DNA of 64,000 nucleotides, taken from positions 3,955,575-4,019,574 of the forward strand of contig CM066915.1 in NCBI GenBank assembly GCA_033964015.1, given 5' to 3'. The stretch is from Scolanthus callimorphus. Its lineage: Eukaryota > Cnidaria > Anthozoa > Actiniaria > Edwardsiidae. Below, piece after piece: positions 8,829 through 15,921 of the stretch. A program made the translations under genes and the position numbers. The notes beneath the pieces were generated by a model. It had not been told where the DNA came from. It saw only the letters and a program-made list of their open reading frames with translations, and did no database searches. How positions within the stretch are numbered: the stretch's first letter is position 1; each line of letters opens with the position of its first letter.

Positions 8829-9455
8829 ATGGAAGAGTTACGAGAAAAAGTCCCTTTTCATTGTATTATAACTGGACCGACAAATTGTGGAAAAACAAAA
8901 TACCTCACGGAACAGCTCCGAGGACCGTTCCGCAATGTGTTTGAATACATTGTTCTCATATGTCCAACTTATGCAAAAAATAAGACCTATCATAGATTTG
9001 CTCACGGAGATAAACGTTTCTTGGTATTATCACCAGATGCTAGTAACATTGATGAGATTAACGAGTTATTGAAGGATTGCTCACAACTTTTTTCTGGTAC
9101 AAATACGTTACTTATTTTGGATGACTGTGCTGTATCGAAAGATCTTAAGCAACGCTCGAACAAGTTTATAGACCTTGCATTCTCAGGGAGACACGATGGA
9201 TTATCAGTGTGGGTATTGACGCAACAATTAACATCCATAGCAAAGCCCTTCCGTGACAACGTCGCCTGCGTGGTTACATTCCATAATCCATCTCAAGTCG
9301 GCACAAAAACATTGTTTGAAGATTACGGAGGAGATTTAGACGTTGAGACTCGTAAAAAGTTTGCGGAACTGCTTAAAACTGAAAAATATTCCAGACTCTG
9401 TTTCTGTTTACGATATCCATTCCAAAGTTATTTAGAGATTCCTACTACGCAGTGA
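8829..9455 (+). CDS. Genome-packaging ATPase (FtsK/HerA-like)
   Basis: 208 aa, intact. Walker A is GPTNCGKT (residues 16-23) and Walker B is LLILDDC (94-100). The following FSGRHDGLSVWVLTQQLTSI resembles the sensor/arginine-finger stretch of small viral packaging ATPases (A32/FtsK group). It would pump DNA into preformed capsids. It sits immediately downstream of the capsid gene. An inverted repeat TGTATTA/TAATACA (8794-8800, 8817-8823) lies between the two genes, overlapping the capsid stop codon. Confidence 0.9.
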   Translation: MEELREKVPFHCIITGPTNCGKTKYLTEQLRGPFRNVFEYIVLICPTYAKNKTYHRFAHGDKRFLVLSPDASNIDEINELLKDCSQLFSGTNTLLILDDCAVSKDLKQRSNKFIDLAFSGRHDGLSVWVLTQQLTSIAKPFRDNVACVVTFHNPSQVGTKTLFEDYGGDLDVETRKKFAELLKTEKYSRLCFCLRYPFQSYLEIPTTQ

Positions 9456-9490
9456 TTTAAAAACATCTATGTTTTATTATAAAATAAGAT
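9454..9490 (+). promoter_or_regulatory. Intergenic module before the 173-aa gene
   Basis: GATTTAAAAA at 9454-9463, then an imperfect hairpin (ATCT..TTTTAT/ATAAAA..AGAT), ATG at 9491. It directly follows the ATPase stop codon. Confidence 0.65.
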
Positions 9491-10012
9491 ATGGCAAGCA
9501 TTGAAGATTATATCGAAGAAAAAGAGGTCGCTGAACCAAAAGAAAATGATATTGAAGTCAAACGAGAATCACTGGCTATTCTCGCGTCTCTTGGGACTAC
9601 AAAGGAATTTCTAGGTGTTGAGATGAATCTTGGTGATATCAAGAAACTCTCATCAAAAGACGTTGAAAAATATTATAATCGTTACCAGACAGTCTTAGGC
9701 AAGAAGGTAACAGGTGGATTAGTAGAATCTGCACTTCAAGCAGTGTCTCACATCATCTCCTACGTGGTTCCTGTAGATGACGCTGAAGCGCTTTGCAAAG
9801 ACTTGCAGAACGATGAGTTGGTAAAACGTGAACTTTCAAACTTTGCAGGTCTCTTGGTATTGAAGGGTGGAAGATTGGTAGCACTTGCTAGCGGTCTCTT
9901 TCAGGTTGCTAAGCATGTTAAACTAACACCTTCACAGGAGACTTCCAACAAAATTCAAGAACTTCCTAGCACAACTGAGCAGACAACTGAGCAAACTACT
10001 AAGCATAACTGA
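9491..10012 (+). CDS. Uncharacterised virion-block protein, 173 aa
   Basis: I do not recognise a domain. The N-terminal 35 residues are acidic. A central amphipathic region (about 95-145) has two hydrophobic stretches, ALQAVSHIISYVVPV and NFAGLLVLKGGRLVALASGLF. The tail is a low-complexity Thr/Gln repeat (TTEQTTEQTT). A GATTTAAAA box is 37 bp upstream. Its place between ATPase and membrane proteins suggests a structural or assembly role, which is inference. Confidence 0.6.
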   Translation: MASIEDYIEEKEVAEPKENDIEVKRESLAILASLGTTKEFLGVEMNLGDIKKLSSKDVEKYYNRYQTVLGKKVTGGLVESALQAVSHIISYVVPVDDAEALCKDLQNDELVKRELSNFAGLLVLKGGRLVALASGLFQVAKHVKLTPSQETSNKIQELPSTTEQTTEQTTKHN

Positions 10013-10021
10013 GCATGATAT

Positions 10022-10057
10022 GATTTAAAGATACTTTATTATTGAAAATAAAGAATC
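10022..10057 (+). promoter_or_regulatory. Intergenic module before the 138-aa gene
   Basis: GATTTAAAG at 10022-10030, CTTTATT/AATAAAG inverted repeat (10034-10040/10047-10053), ATG at 10058. AATAAA within the right arm could be the poly(A) signal of the upstream gene. Confidence 0.7.
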
Positions 10058-10474
10058 ATGTCTGAAGAAGTTGTTGAACAAATTACAAAGGAGCCTGAAA
10101 AGAAGAGAGTGACTAAAGAGAAAGACCCTAAAAAGGTTGCCGCTGGTAGGAAACTCGCAGAATATAATAAGAAGGCGAAAGAAGCACTTGCTAGGGAAAT
10201 GAAGCGTGAAGCGGAGACGAGTCCAGAAGAAGCTACGGCGGAAGAATCTGGATCACAAGCTTGGATTCCAGAGCTATCTTTTACAACTGTACTGTCTATA
10301 GTTGGCATAGGGTTTACGGCATTTGATATGTTTATGCGGTACTACAAAAACAGAGTAGTTGATTTATCGCAAGTTCCGACTCATGTACCAGAATCATTCA
10401 AAGAACCACCCCCCTCAAAAATTCCTATCTCAACGAGTGCCGTCAAGCAAACTCCGAGAATAGGCATGTTGTAA
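10058..10474 (+). CDS. Lys/Glu-rich protein with one membrane segment, 138 aa
   Basis: The first 60 residues are highly charged and probably helical or coiled-coil (KKRVTKEKDPKKVAAGRKLA). One hydrophobic segment (about 75-92, LSFTTVLSIVGIGFTAFDMF) is followed by a proline-rich tail. The family is not recognised. The upstream module is textbook for this element: GATTTAAAG at 10022-10030, CTTTATT/AATAAAG inverted repeat, ATG at 10058. A basic N-terminus plus membrane anchor would suit an internal membrane or core-associated virion protein, but this is a guess. Confidence 0.6.
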   Translation: MSEEVVEQITKEPEKKRVTKEKDPKKVAAGRKLAEYNKKAKEALAREMKREAETSPEEATAEESGSQAWIPELSFTTVLSIVGIGFTAFDMFMRYYKNRVVDLSQVPTHVPESFKEPPPSKIPISTSAVKQTPRIGML

Positions 10475-10477
10475 GTA

Positions 10478-10510
10478 ATTTAAAGATTTTATTTGCGTAT
10501 AAATAAAATC
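10478..10510 (+). promoter_or_regulatory. Intergenic module before the 74-aa gene
   Basis: ATTTAAAG at 10478-10485, then a perfect 10-bp inverted repeat GATTTTATTT/AAATAAAATC with a 6-nt loop. The right arm ends at the base before ATG 10511. Confidence 0.75.
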
Positions 10511-10735
10511 ATGTCAACTGAAAACAAACTTGTGAAAACGGTTACCGATTCAGCCGTCATTATCGGATTAGCCGCTGGAGTTGGATACCTTGGTAAAAAG
10601 GCTATGAAAGAATCATTTATCAACGATCCCTCATCGAGTGTTACAAACTATGCTAAATGGGTCGCTGTCCTGTCCGGTAGTATGTATTTGAAAGATTATC
10701 TGGAAACACAAAAGATTTTGCCAAAACCACTTTAA
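10511..10735 (+). CDS. Small hydrophobic protein, 74 aa
   Basis: Start chosen at 10511 rather than the upstream 10493 because the TTTAAAG box (10479-10485) and a perfect 10-bp inverted repeat (10485-10494/10501-10510) end exactly before it. Two hydrophobic stretches are present: residues about 14-28 (DSAVIIGLAAGVGYL) and about 49-60 (AKWVAVLSGSMYL). Family unknown. The stop codon overlaps the TTTAAAG box of the next gene (10731-10737), showing how tightly the genes are packed. Confidence 0.6.
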   Translation: MSTENKLVKTVTDSAVIIGLAAGVGYLGKKAMKESFINDPSSSVTNYAKWVAVLSGSMYLKDYLETQKILPKPL

Positions 10736-10758
10736 AGATTTTATATATTGATTAATAA
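10731..10758 (+). promoter_or_regulatory. Intergenic module before the 144-aa gene
   Basis: TTTAAAG at 10731-10737 overlaps the previous stop codon. AATAAATGG places AATAAA across the start codon at 10759. The hairpin is weak here. Confidence 0.65.
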
Positions 10759-11193
10759 ATGGCAACAATAGCAATGATGATTGGTGGAGCTGTATTGAAT
10801 GCGACAACGTTCGTTGGTGGCTCATATCTCGCAAAATACCTAAGTGGAACGTCTTCAGACGCGGAGCGAATAAGACACGACAAGGCTATAGAAAAATATC
10901 AAAAAGATTATGCCTCATACCAGGAAAAGAGACAGAAACTCATTGATTGGTACTCGCAACAGCAGGATGCTGAACACCGGGCTTCGCAGGATTTGTCGAA
11001 TACCGATGAAGCTTTGAAATTGTATAGTCAAACGCATCATGATTCGAGAGGCAAGCCCCTCGATCTCCCCTTAGGAGATGAACCAAAATTCTCTGATTAT
11101 TATAGACCTAGTAGCAACCAAAAGATGGGGGAGATGGCATATGTAGGTGGTGGTATGTTGGCAATGGGTTATATGGCTAGTAAATTCTTTTAG
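10759..11193 (+). CDS. Virion-block protein with hydrophobic ends, 144 aa
   Basis: An N-terminal glycine-rich hydrophobic segment (residues 1-28, MMIGGAVLNATTFVGGSYL), a charged helical middle (35-75, coiled-coil-like KYQKDYASYQEKRQKL) and a C-terminal hydrophobic segment (128-144, YVGGGMLAMGYMASKFF). I recall similar proteins as recurrent but unnamed in adintovirus-like loci; this is unverified. It could be a minor capsid or membrane-linking protein. A TTTAAAG box is 28 bp upstream of the ATG. Confidence 0.6.
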   Translation: MATIAMMIGGAVLNATTFVGGSYLAKYLSGTSSDAERIRHDKAIEKYQKDYASYQEKRQKLIDWYSQQQDAEHRASQDLSNTDEALKLYSQTHHDSRGKPLDLPLGDEPKFSDYYRPSSNQKMGEMAYVGGGMLAMGYMASKFF

Positions 11194-11215
11194 GTGTAGC
11201 AATTTAGGCGTATCA

Positions 11216-11249
11216 ATTTAAAGATTCTTTATTCAAAAAATAAAGAATC
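11216..11249 (+). promoter_or_regulatory. Intergenic module before the split gene, best hairpin
   Basis: ATTTAAAG at 11216-11223 and a perfect 11-bp inverted repeat GATTCTTTATT/AATAAAGAATC (11223-11233/11239-11249) with a 5-nt loop, immediately followed by ATG. Confidence 0.78.
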
Positions 11250-11435
11250 ATGGATGTAATTGACTCAGAAAAAATTCCTTTAATTGACCCGGTAGATCCA
11301 GAAGGTTCTGGTGGTGAGAATATTCCAATGCAACCTATTGGAGGTCACTCTGAACCTCCAACATCGACTAGTTGGTCCTCTACAGAAACTACGCATGCAG
11401 AGACATCGTTTATAGATGGAGGGATGAGGAAATAA
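11250..11435 (+). CDS. N-terminal segment of a split virion-block gene
   Basis: 61 codons, acidic and Pro/Ser/Thr-rich. The start is firmly placed: ATTTAAAG at 11216 and a perfect 11-bp inverted repeat (GATTCTTTATT/AATAAAGAATC) whose right arm ends one base before the ATG. The frame closes at 11435 but frame 2 continues with a plausible protein (next entry). The change has the same -1 sense as those in PolB. Most likely one gene with a one-base loss near 11420-11430. Confidence 0.55.
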   Translation: MDVIDSEKIPLIDPVDPEGSGGENIPMQPIGGHSEPPTSTSWSSTETTHAETSFIDGGMRK

Positions 11436-12145
11436 TTAGAGCTAGATTACTTTGGGTAAAAATTCGCGATAAATTCCCCGAATGTGATCATACTAAATTT
11501 AAAGCTCGCATTGGTAAAAATAATCGAGTGGTTGTGATGCTGAAAGACAGGGATACAGAATACCCTCTTTTCAAGCTAAATGGGGAAATTAATGATAAAA
11601 TACCGAAAGGTATAAAAGATGCTCTCGGTCCTACTGCAGAAGAAGTTGCTAGGGCTAAAGATGAAGAAATTTCAAAACGAAAAGAGCGAGTAAAAGACTT
11701 AGAGACAAGACGTGAGCAGGTACCTGAAAATCAGAGACCAACTATAGATCATCAGATTGATGAAGAACAGGAGGAGATCGACCAACTCGAACGGGAGAAT
11801 GAAGCCATAGAAGAGCGAATGTCCTTGCGAGATAGAGTCAAGGCTATTTTTAAAAAGTACGGCTTTACAGTCGTTGCTGTCGTTTCAGCAGTAGGTGTTG
11901 TTATTGGTGTGATTGTATCTAATCTAAAAAAAGGTTTGACCAGTGTTGCAAAGGGCGTTGGCAACGGCTTGAAAGCAATTGGTAAAAAGATTGGAGAGAT
12001 ATTACCTGGAATGGTAGGTGCTATTGCTAGTTTTATCTTCAAAACAGCGGGGGAGGTTATTGGATTTTTAGGCAAAAATGCTTGGCTGCTGATAGTAGCC
12101 GTGGTTCTCTACCTTGTTGAACAATTTAAAAAGAAGAGACGCTAA
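11372..12145 (+). CDS. C-terminal segment of the split gene: coiled coil plus membrane segments
   Basis: The open frame starts at 11372, but the first about 18 residues look like out-of-frame sequence. Protein-like sequence begins near 11425 (EEIIRARLLWVKIRDKF). It continues with a charged coiled-coil region (codons about 95-155 of this frame, rich in E/R/K) and three hydrophobic stretches: FTVVAVVSAVGVVIGVIV, MVGAIASFIF and NAWLLIVAVVLYLVEQF. The end is basic (KKKRR). This resembles membrane-active minor virion proteins in layout only; no family is claimed. The last codons contain the TTTAAAA box of the next gene (12125-12131). Confidence 0.6.
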   Translation: MVLYRNYACRDIVYRWRDEEIIRARLLWVKIRDKFPECDHTKFKARIGKNNRVVVMLKDRDTEYPLFKLNGEINDKIPKGIKDALGPTAEEVARAKDEEISKRKERVKDLETRREQVPENQRPTIDHQIDEEQEEIDQLERENEAIEERMSLRDRVKAIFKKYGFTVVAVVSAVGVVIGVIVSNLKKGLTSVAKGVGNGLKAIGKKIGEILPGMVGAIASFIFKTAGEVIGFLGKNAWLLIVAVVLYLVEQFKKKRR

Positions 12146-12154
12146 GTAAAAAAC
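12125..12154 (+). promoter_or_regulatory. TTTAAAA box before the penton-like gene
   Basis: TTTAAAA at 12125-12131 lies in the last codons of the upstream gene, 30 bp before ATG 12155. No hairpin. Confidence 0.55.
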
Positions 12155-12817
12155 ATGTCAACGTTTCTATCTATCACGATGCTAACTCCGGAAACAAGAG
12201 TTTATCTGGCGCCACCGTTGGAGCGCATAAAAGAGATACAACTTTTAGATTGTCACATTCCTAAACCGTGGGTAAAGTTCAAGGACCCACAAAAGGTTTA
12301 CAAGTTTTCATCTCAAAAAAATGTGGAAGAAAAGATATTTTTTACTATTCCCCCGGGGAATTACACATTGAAAACACTTCAACAAATCTTCCTCAAAGAT
12401 GAAGAAAGCTCCAAGCTTACAATTATTATGACTGGACAAGGATATTTTCTATATTCCAACAAGACCGTTAATCTTAGGCTTTCCGAAAAACTCTCAAAAA
12501 AGCTCGGTGTACCTGAAAAGATATCGCCAAATAAATATTATCCAATAACATGGATACCTGACAAGCCATTAAACGTGTTTTGCGATCTCGTAGAGTCAAA
12601 GTCTTCATATTCTAATAAGATCCCTAGCGACGAAAATGTAGAAGTTACTCCATCAAATTTGTTGGCTGTTGTGCCATCTCAAAGTCATCCTTCTCTTCGA
12701 GGGGCTTGCCTCTCGAATCCAATCAACTACTTTACTTTGTTGATTTTAGATGAAAAGGGAAGAAAGCCTAACTTCAATAACGAACCTATTCGAATTCATT
12801 TAAAGCTTTCCTGTTGA
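12155..12817 (+). CDS. Penton-like minor capsid candidate (single jelly roll)
   Basis: 220 aa, predominantly beta-prone. The pattern IPPGNYTLKTLQ (about 68-79) and the C-terminal ILDEKGRKPNFNNEPIRIHLKL resemble the penton/minor capsid proteins of Polintons and adintoviruses, where a conserved late strand with D-x-x-G-x-x-x-x-F is typical. It would occupy the fivefold vertices. Assignment is by overall pattern, size and position, so a structure prediction is needed. The ATG lies 30 bp after a TTTAAAA box located inside the preceding gene. Confidence 0.6.
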   Translation: MSTFLSITMLTPETRVYLAPPLERIKEIQLLDCHIPKPWVKFKDPQKVYKFSSQKNVEEKIFFTIPPGNYTLKTLQQIFLKDEESSKLTIIMTGQGYFLYSNKTVNLRLSEKLSKKLGVPEKISPNKYYPITWIPDKPLNVFCDLVESKSSYSNKIPSDENVEVTPSNLLAVVPSQSHPSLRGACLSNPINYFTLLILDEKGRKPNFNNEPIRIHLKLSC

Positions 12818-12826
12818 TTAGTAAAA
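12798..12826 (+). promoter_or_regulatory. TTTAAAG box before the glycine-rich membrane protein
   Basis: TTTAAAG at 12799-12805 within the 3' end of the penton-like gene, 28 bp before ATG 12827. No hairpin. Confidence 0.55.
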
Positions 12827-13465
12827 ATGGAAGACTACAATAGTATTTATCCACAAGTGCCTCAAAATGGGGAAAATTTCAGACTTCAAAAGTCGTGTGA
12901 GGTTCTACAAGGTCTTGAAAGAGAGGTTACTCATTATGAGCGTGTACGTAAGAAATACGCAAGATTGAGGAAACTGATCGTATGGTCAACAGGTGGAATC
13001 TCTGTCATATTATCCGGTAGTGGATTAGCCCTCAGTTTGACAGGCTTTGGAGCCGCAGTAGGTGCTCCTATTGGCGGAGTTGGTGCTCTGTTCGGTATTG
13101 TTTCTACCACTGTTGGAGTCAAATTATCACGAAAGATATCTAAGCATGAAAAAACATCACAATTAGCAAGAGCAAAGGTGAACACCATACAGGATCTCGT
13201 CTCAAAGGCTCTTCAGGACAACACAATTTCTGACCAAGAGTTTTCGCTAATCCTAGCAGAAAAGGAAAAGTTTGAAAAACTAAAGGTTGATATTCGCCAA
13301 AAGCTCGGCTGGAGGAGGGAAAAAAGAAGATTTGACTCAGATACGAAGGGAGGTTCGTGCGGAACTTTTAAAGGAACTCACCGTTCCCGCACGGTAAAAC
13401 TATCATTCGAGAGAACACCTGTAGGGTGGATTTATGAGATTGGTTGCTACAAGGATCGTCAGTGA
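12827..13465 (+). CDS. Glycine-rich membrane protein with coiled coils, possible frame change near its end
   Basis: 212 aa. Residues 20-47 are a charged helix, 48-95 a glycine-rich hydrophobic region with two probable membrane passes (STGGISVILSGSGLALSLTG, VGAPIGGVGALFGIVSTTVG), and 96-160 a helical region (KISKHEKTSQLARAKVNTI). The last about 55 residues are compositionally different. Frame 3 over about 13300-13397 reads as a charged helical tail ending at TAA 13395-13397, so a one-base change of opposite sense to those in PolB is possible here. Function unknown. TTTAAAG lies at 12799-12805 within the previous gene. Confidence 0.6.
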   Translation: MEDYNSIYPQVPQNGENFRLQKSCEVLQGLEREVTHYERVRKKYARLRKLIVWSTGGISVILSGSGLALSLTGFGAAVGAPIGGVGALFGIVSTTVGVKLSRKISKHEKTSQLARAKVNTIQDLVSKALQDNTISDQEFSLILAEKEKFEKLKVDIRQKLGWRREKRRFDSDTKGGSCGTFKGTHRSRTVKLSFERTPVGWIYEIGCYKDRQ

Positions 13466-13501
13466 TTTAAAAACATCTTATTCTACTTACAAAATAAGAT
13501 G
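13464..13501 (+). promoter_or_regulatory. Intergenic module before the 526-aa gene
   Basis: GATTTAAAAA at 13464-13473 and inverted repeat CATCTTATT/AATAAGATG (13474-13482/13493-13501). The right arm contains the start codon, so a hairpin in the RNA would sequester the ATG. Confidence 0.7.
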
Positions 13502-15079
13502 TCGTTACTCGATGAATTTAAAAAGGTATATCCAAATGCAGATTTATCAAAATTCCATGAAGATAAAGACTGGTATGCGGAAGGCTTATTCGACCCTAGG
13601 TATATCGGGTGGTATAATAAAAACCATTTCTGGTATGGAATTTGGGCAAAGGATCCTAATGCTGCTTCTGTGACTAAGCTTAATGACATTCCCATAGAGG
13701 ATCGTATAGAGTTATTCAATGATTTGGGTATAGCGGCTCCTAAATTACAATTCCCGGATAGTTTGAAATTAACAACTAAAAAATACCCTATTCCAGCGAT
13801 AGATTTTGATACCACCGCTTCAGATATCACGTCCTTGTTAACAGATCTGGATATTTATGTATCCACTAAGCAAAAGTTCTCTGTGATGATGAGAGACATT
13901 TTCAAGAAGACTACTATAACGTTCAAGTCTGCAAAACAGTCGAGACGGTGGCTAAATGGTCCTAATTTTAGTTATTGGCCGCAACAACTCAACTTTGCAG
14001 TCTGGTGTGCTACATCAGGTTGTGGGATTAGTTTACATGAGGCAAAAAGCTATCCCCCTGTTGTTTATAGTTTTATTAAATTTCATGCCTATTTCACTGT
14101 GAGGAGGATTCTAAAGGAATTGGGATGTCCTCTACCTGACGACCGCGTTTTTAATCAAACAGACAATCCGTACAACAAGGTGGTGTATCAGAGGTTGTGT
14201 AATGAGTTTGGCCTAACAAACCCTGATTTTAGATGGAAAGGAGGGAGAAATTTTGGACTTGGTGATTTATTCTTAGATTATGGTTCTGGATATGGTCCGA
14301 AGCACATTGGAGGTGGATATCAGAATGTTCATGTTATAAGAGGTTATGACAAAGAAGCTGATAAATGGCCTGATAAATTGAATCTTTTCTCTGATGAGGG
14401 TGGAACTTACAATAACGGTAAATTAGTATCGTTCATTCGTAATGATGATCACGGTGGAAGGCAGTACAATTGGTTCGTCCCTGTGAATGGTCATGGTTTG
14501 ACTAGAGCGGGTCTAGGCCGGTTGAATAGGTCGCTTGAAGCGTTTGTTTACAGTGTATTAGGCGCACAAGTTAATGTTAGATCAAGCATAATCGGAAATA
14601 GCGGTTCCGCTGTTGAAGCACAGCAGGAGTTTTTGACCTTATTTGAAAGTGCCGTCATTGAAGAAAATATATCCAAAAGCGTGCAACGCTATCAGCTCGC
14701 TGTACAAGAGGCGAAGTTACGATTGAATTTGGCTATTGGACCGGGAATTTGGCTCATGCCGGCTAACTTGTTAATCAATACTGAAAGTGTGACCGGTTAT
14801 AATAACAAGTTGTTGAAAGCTACAAGTGATATGAGTTTTGGGGTGAATGATTCGCTAAATGAAGAATCAAAACATGTTGGAATTAAACATAACTTGGGCT
14901 CTTCAAAGGTAAAGTTACCGCACGCGTACGCACCTGTAACGCACACTGAGACGAAGCCAAAAACAAATCCAGACGTGACAAAGCCTATTATTGAAAAACC
15001 CGTGACTCCGCAGCATGAAACTAATCTAATAGTGTTGACAGCTGTCGCGGGTGGATTAGCGTGGTTTCTATTTCGATGA
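13499..15079 (+). CDS. Large tail-anchored virion-block protein, 526 aa
   Basis: Intact and the longest gene of the virion block. Aromatic-rich N-terminal half with WPQQLNFAVWCATSGCGISL (about 159-178) and RFNFGLGDLF-like glycine/aromatic stretches. A Pro/Thr-rich stalk (about 480-508) is followed by one C-terminal membrane segment (NLIVLTAVAGGLAWFLF, about 509-525). I recall related unnamed proteins in cnidarian Maverick-like loci, unverified. The layout (ectodomain-stalk-anchor) suggests a surface or membrane-linked virion protein, but no function is established. The start is set by GATTTAAAAA at 13464 and an inverted repeat CATCTTATT/AATAAGATG whose right arm contains the ATG. Confidence 0.65.
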   Translation: MSLLDEFKKVYPNADLSKFHEDKDWYAEGLFDPRYIGWYNKNHFWYGIWAKDPNAASVTKLNDIPIEDRIELFNDLGIAAPKLQFPDSLKLTTKKYPIPAIDFDTTASDITSLLTDLDIYVSTKQKFSVMMRDIFKKTTITFKSAKQSRRWLNGPNFSYWPQQLNFAVWCATSGCGISLHEAKSYPPVVYSFIKFHAYFTVRRILKELGCPLPDDRVFNQTDNPYNKVVYQRLCNEFGLTNPDFRWKGGRNFGLGDLFLDYGSGYGPKHIGGGYQNVHVIRGYDKEADKWPDKLNLFSDEGGTYNNGKLVSFIRNDDHGGRQYNWFVPVNGHGLTRAGLGRLNRSLEAFVYSVLGAQVNVRSSIIGNSGSAVEAQQEFLTLFESAVIEENISKSVQRYQLAVQEAKLRLNLAIGPGIWLMPANLLINTESVTGYNNKLLKATSDMSFGVNDSLNEESKHVGIKHNLGSSKVKLPHAYAPVTHTETKPKTNPDVTKPIIEKPVTPQHETNLIVLTAVAGGLAWFLFR

Positions 15080-15218
15080 ATGCATTCCATTCATACTTTT
15101 ACGACGTAGCAACAAGCAAGTTGAAAAGTGGATTTGATGTTTACTTTTTAGAGGCCCGTATCTAACGTCGCTCAGGAATGTGATTACGTCAATGTAAATT
15201 CGATAGTTTTGAGGTATT

Positions 15219-15242
15219 AATACGTGCAGTTCATCACGTATT
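15219..15242 (+). promoter_or_regulatory. Inverted repeat before the coiled-coil gene
   Basis: AATACGTG, 8-nt loop, CACGTATT, ending 9 bp before ATG 15252. There is no TTTAAA box nearby, unlike the virion genes. The rest of the 172-bp gap after 15079 holds nothing else I recognise. Confidence 0.5.
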
Positions 15243-15251
15243 GTTTGTTCA

Positions 15252-15599
15252 ATGATTGAGCAAGACGCTACAGAACTAGAATATGATTCCTTCGATTTAA
15301 CAAACATTTCACAAAGAAATGGTTTTCAACTTCCAGCACCAAGAAAAAGAGAAAATCTAAACGACTTTTTGTCGAATCTTACGATGAAAGACACCATTCC
15401 GAAGCAAGATGTTAGGAAAATTTGGCTGAGAAAGACGGAAGAACGAGACAAAGCTCTGAGACAACTAAGAGACGCCAAATCGAAGATTGAATACTGGATG
15501 GCAAAGGCAAGAACTGCAGATGAAATGGTTGCTAAATGTGATGAAGACCTGCAAAAGCTTGATGCTCTCATAATGGCTGACATTTTAGCTAATCGTTGA
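15252..15599 (+). CDS. Coiled-coil protein, 115 aa
   Basis: The N-terminal third is acidic and polar. Residues about 55-112 form a long heptad-like helix (KIWLRKTEERDKALRQLRDA). Family not recognised. It lacks the TTTAAA box of the virion genes. Instead a perfect 8-bp inverted repeat AATACGTG/CACGTATT (15219-15226, 15235-15242) ends 9 bases before the ATG, so it may belong to a different expression class. Its transcript would run into the hammerhead ribozyme 41 bp past the stop codon. Confidence 0.6.
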   Translation: MIEQDATELEYDSFDLTNISQRNGFQLPAPRKRENLNDFLSNLTMKDTIPKQDVRKIWLRKTEERDKALRQLRDAKSKIEYWMAKARTADEMVAKCDEDLQKLDALIMADILANR

Positions 15600-15639
15600 A
15601 AGACGATTGAACAAATTTTTGTAAAGACTCTGCATAGTG

Positions 15640-15701
15640 GAGTCGTCAATACCTGTGAAACTAGGTATTCTGATGAGGCTTGATATTAGCCGAAACGACT
15701 C
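15640..15701 (+). ncRNA. Hammerhead ribozyme, type III (open stem III)
   Basis: All core elements are present in order. Stem III 5' strand GAGTCGT (15640-15646); cleavage-site C at 15647 (GUC); stem I AATACCT/AGGTATT (15648-15654/15663-15669) closed by an 8-nt loop; core CTGATGA (15670-15676); stem II GGCT/AGCC (15677-15680/15688-15691) closed by a 7-nt loop; core GAA (15692-15694); stem III 3' strand ACGACTC (15695-15701), fully complementary to the 5' strand. Predicted self-cleavage is after 15647. It lies in the plus-strand sense of the flanking genes, between the stop at 15599 and an AATAAA at about 15815, so a read-through mRNA would be cut in its 3' UTR. Confidence 0.93.
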
Positions 15702-15826
15702 TTAAACCAAAGCAGCTGGCTGTCTCATGACCGGAAAACAATTCCAACTAGATGAGTCACAAGGTAAATTTTCGTAATGTAATTCTGACTTGTGTTACAT
15801 AACCTAGTGTTTTTAATAAATTAATC

Positions 15827-15851
15827 TTCATAACACGGTTCATGTTATGAA
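15827..15851. repeat. Palindrome flanking the small gene, left copy
   Basis: TTCATAACA, a 7-nt loop, then TGTTATGAA. The loop is nearly the reverse complement of the loop in the copy at 16267-16291. The adjacent CAACACAAACAATGAC (15857-15872) also recurs in inverted form beyond the right copy, so about 50 bp is repeated in inverted orientation. Confidence 0.8.
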
Positions 15852-15921
15852 ATCGCAACACAAACAATGACATGTTAATTTTGAAAAATGACTTAAGGAG
15901 ATACGTATTCAATAATAAAAG

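Noticed and set aside
10493..10510. Upstream ATG start for the 74-aa protein
   Set aside because: The hairpin and TTTAAA module end exactly at the ATG at 10511, and the extra residues lie within the hairpin.
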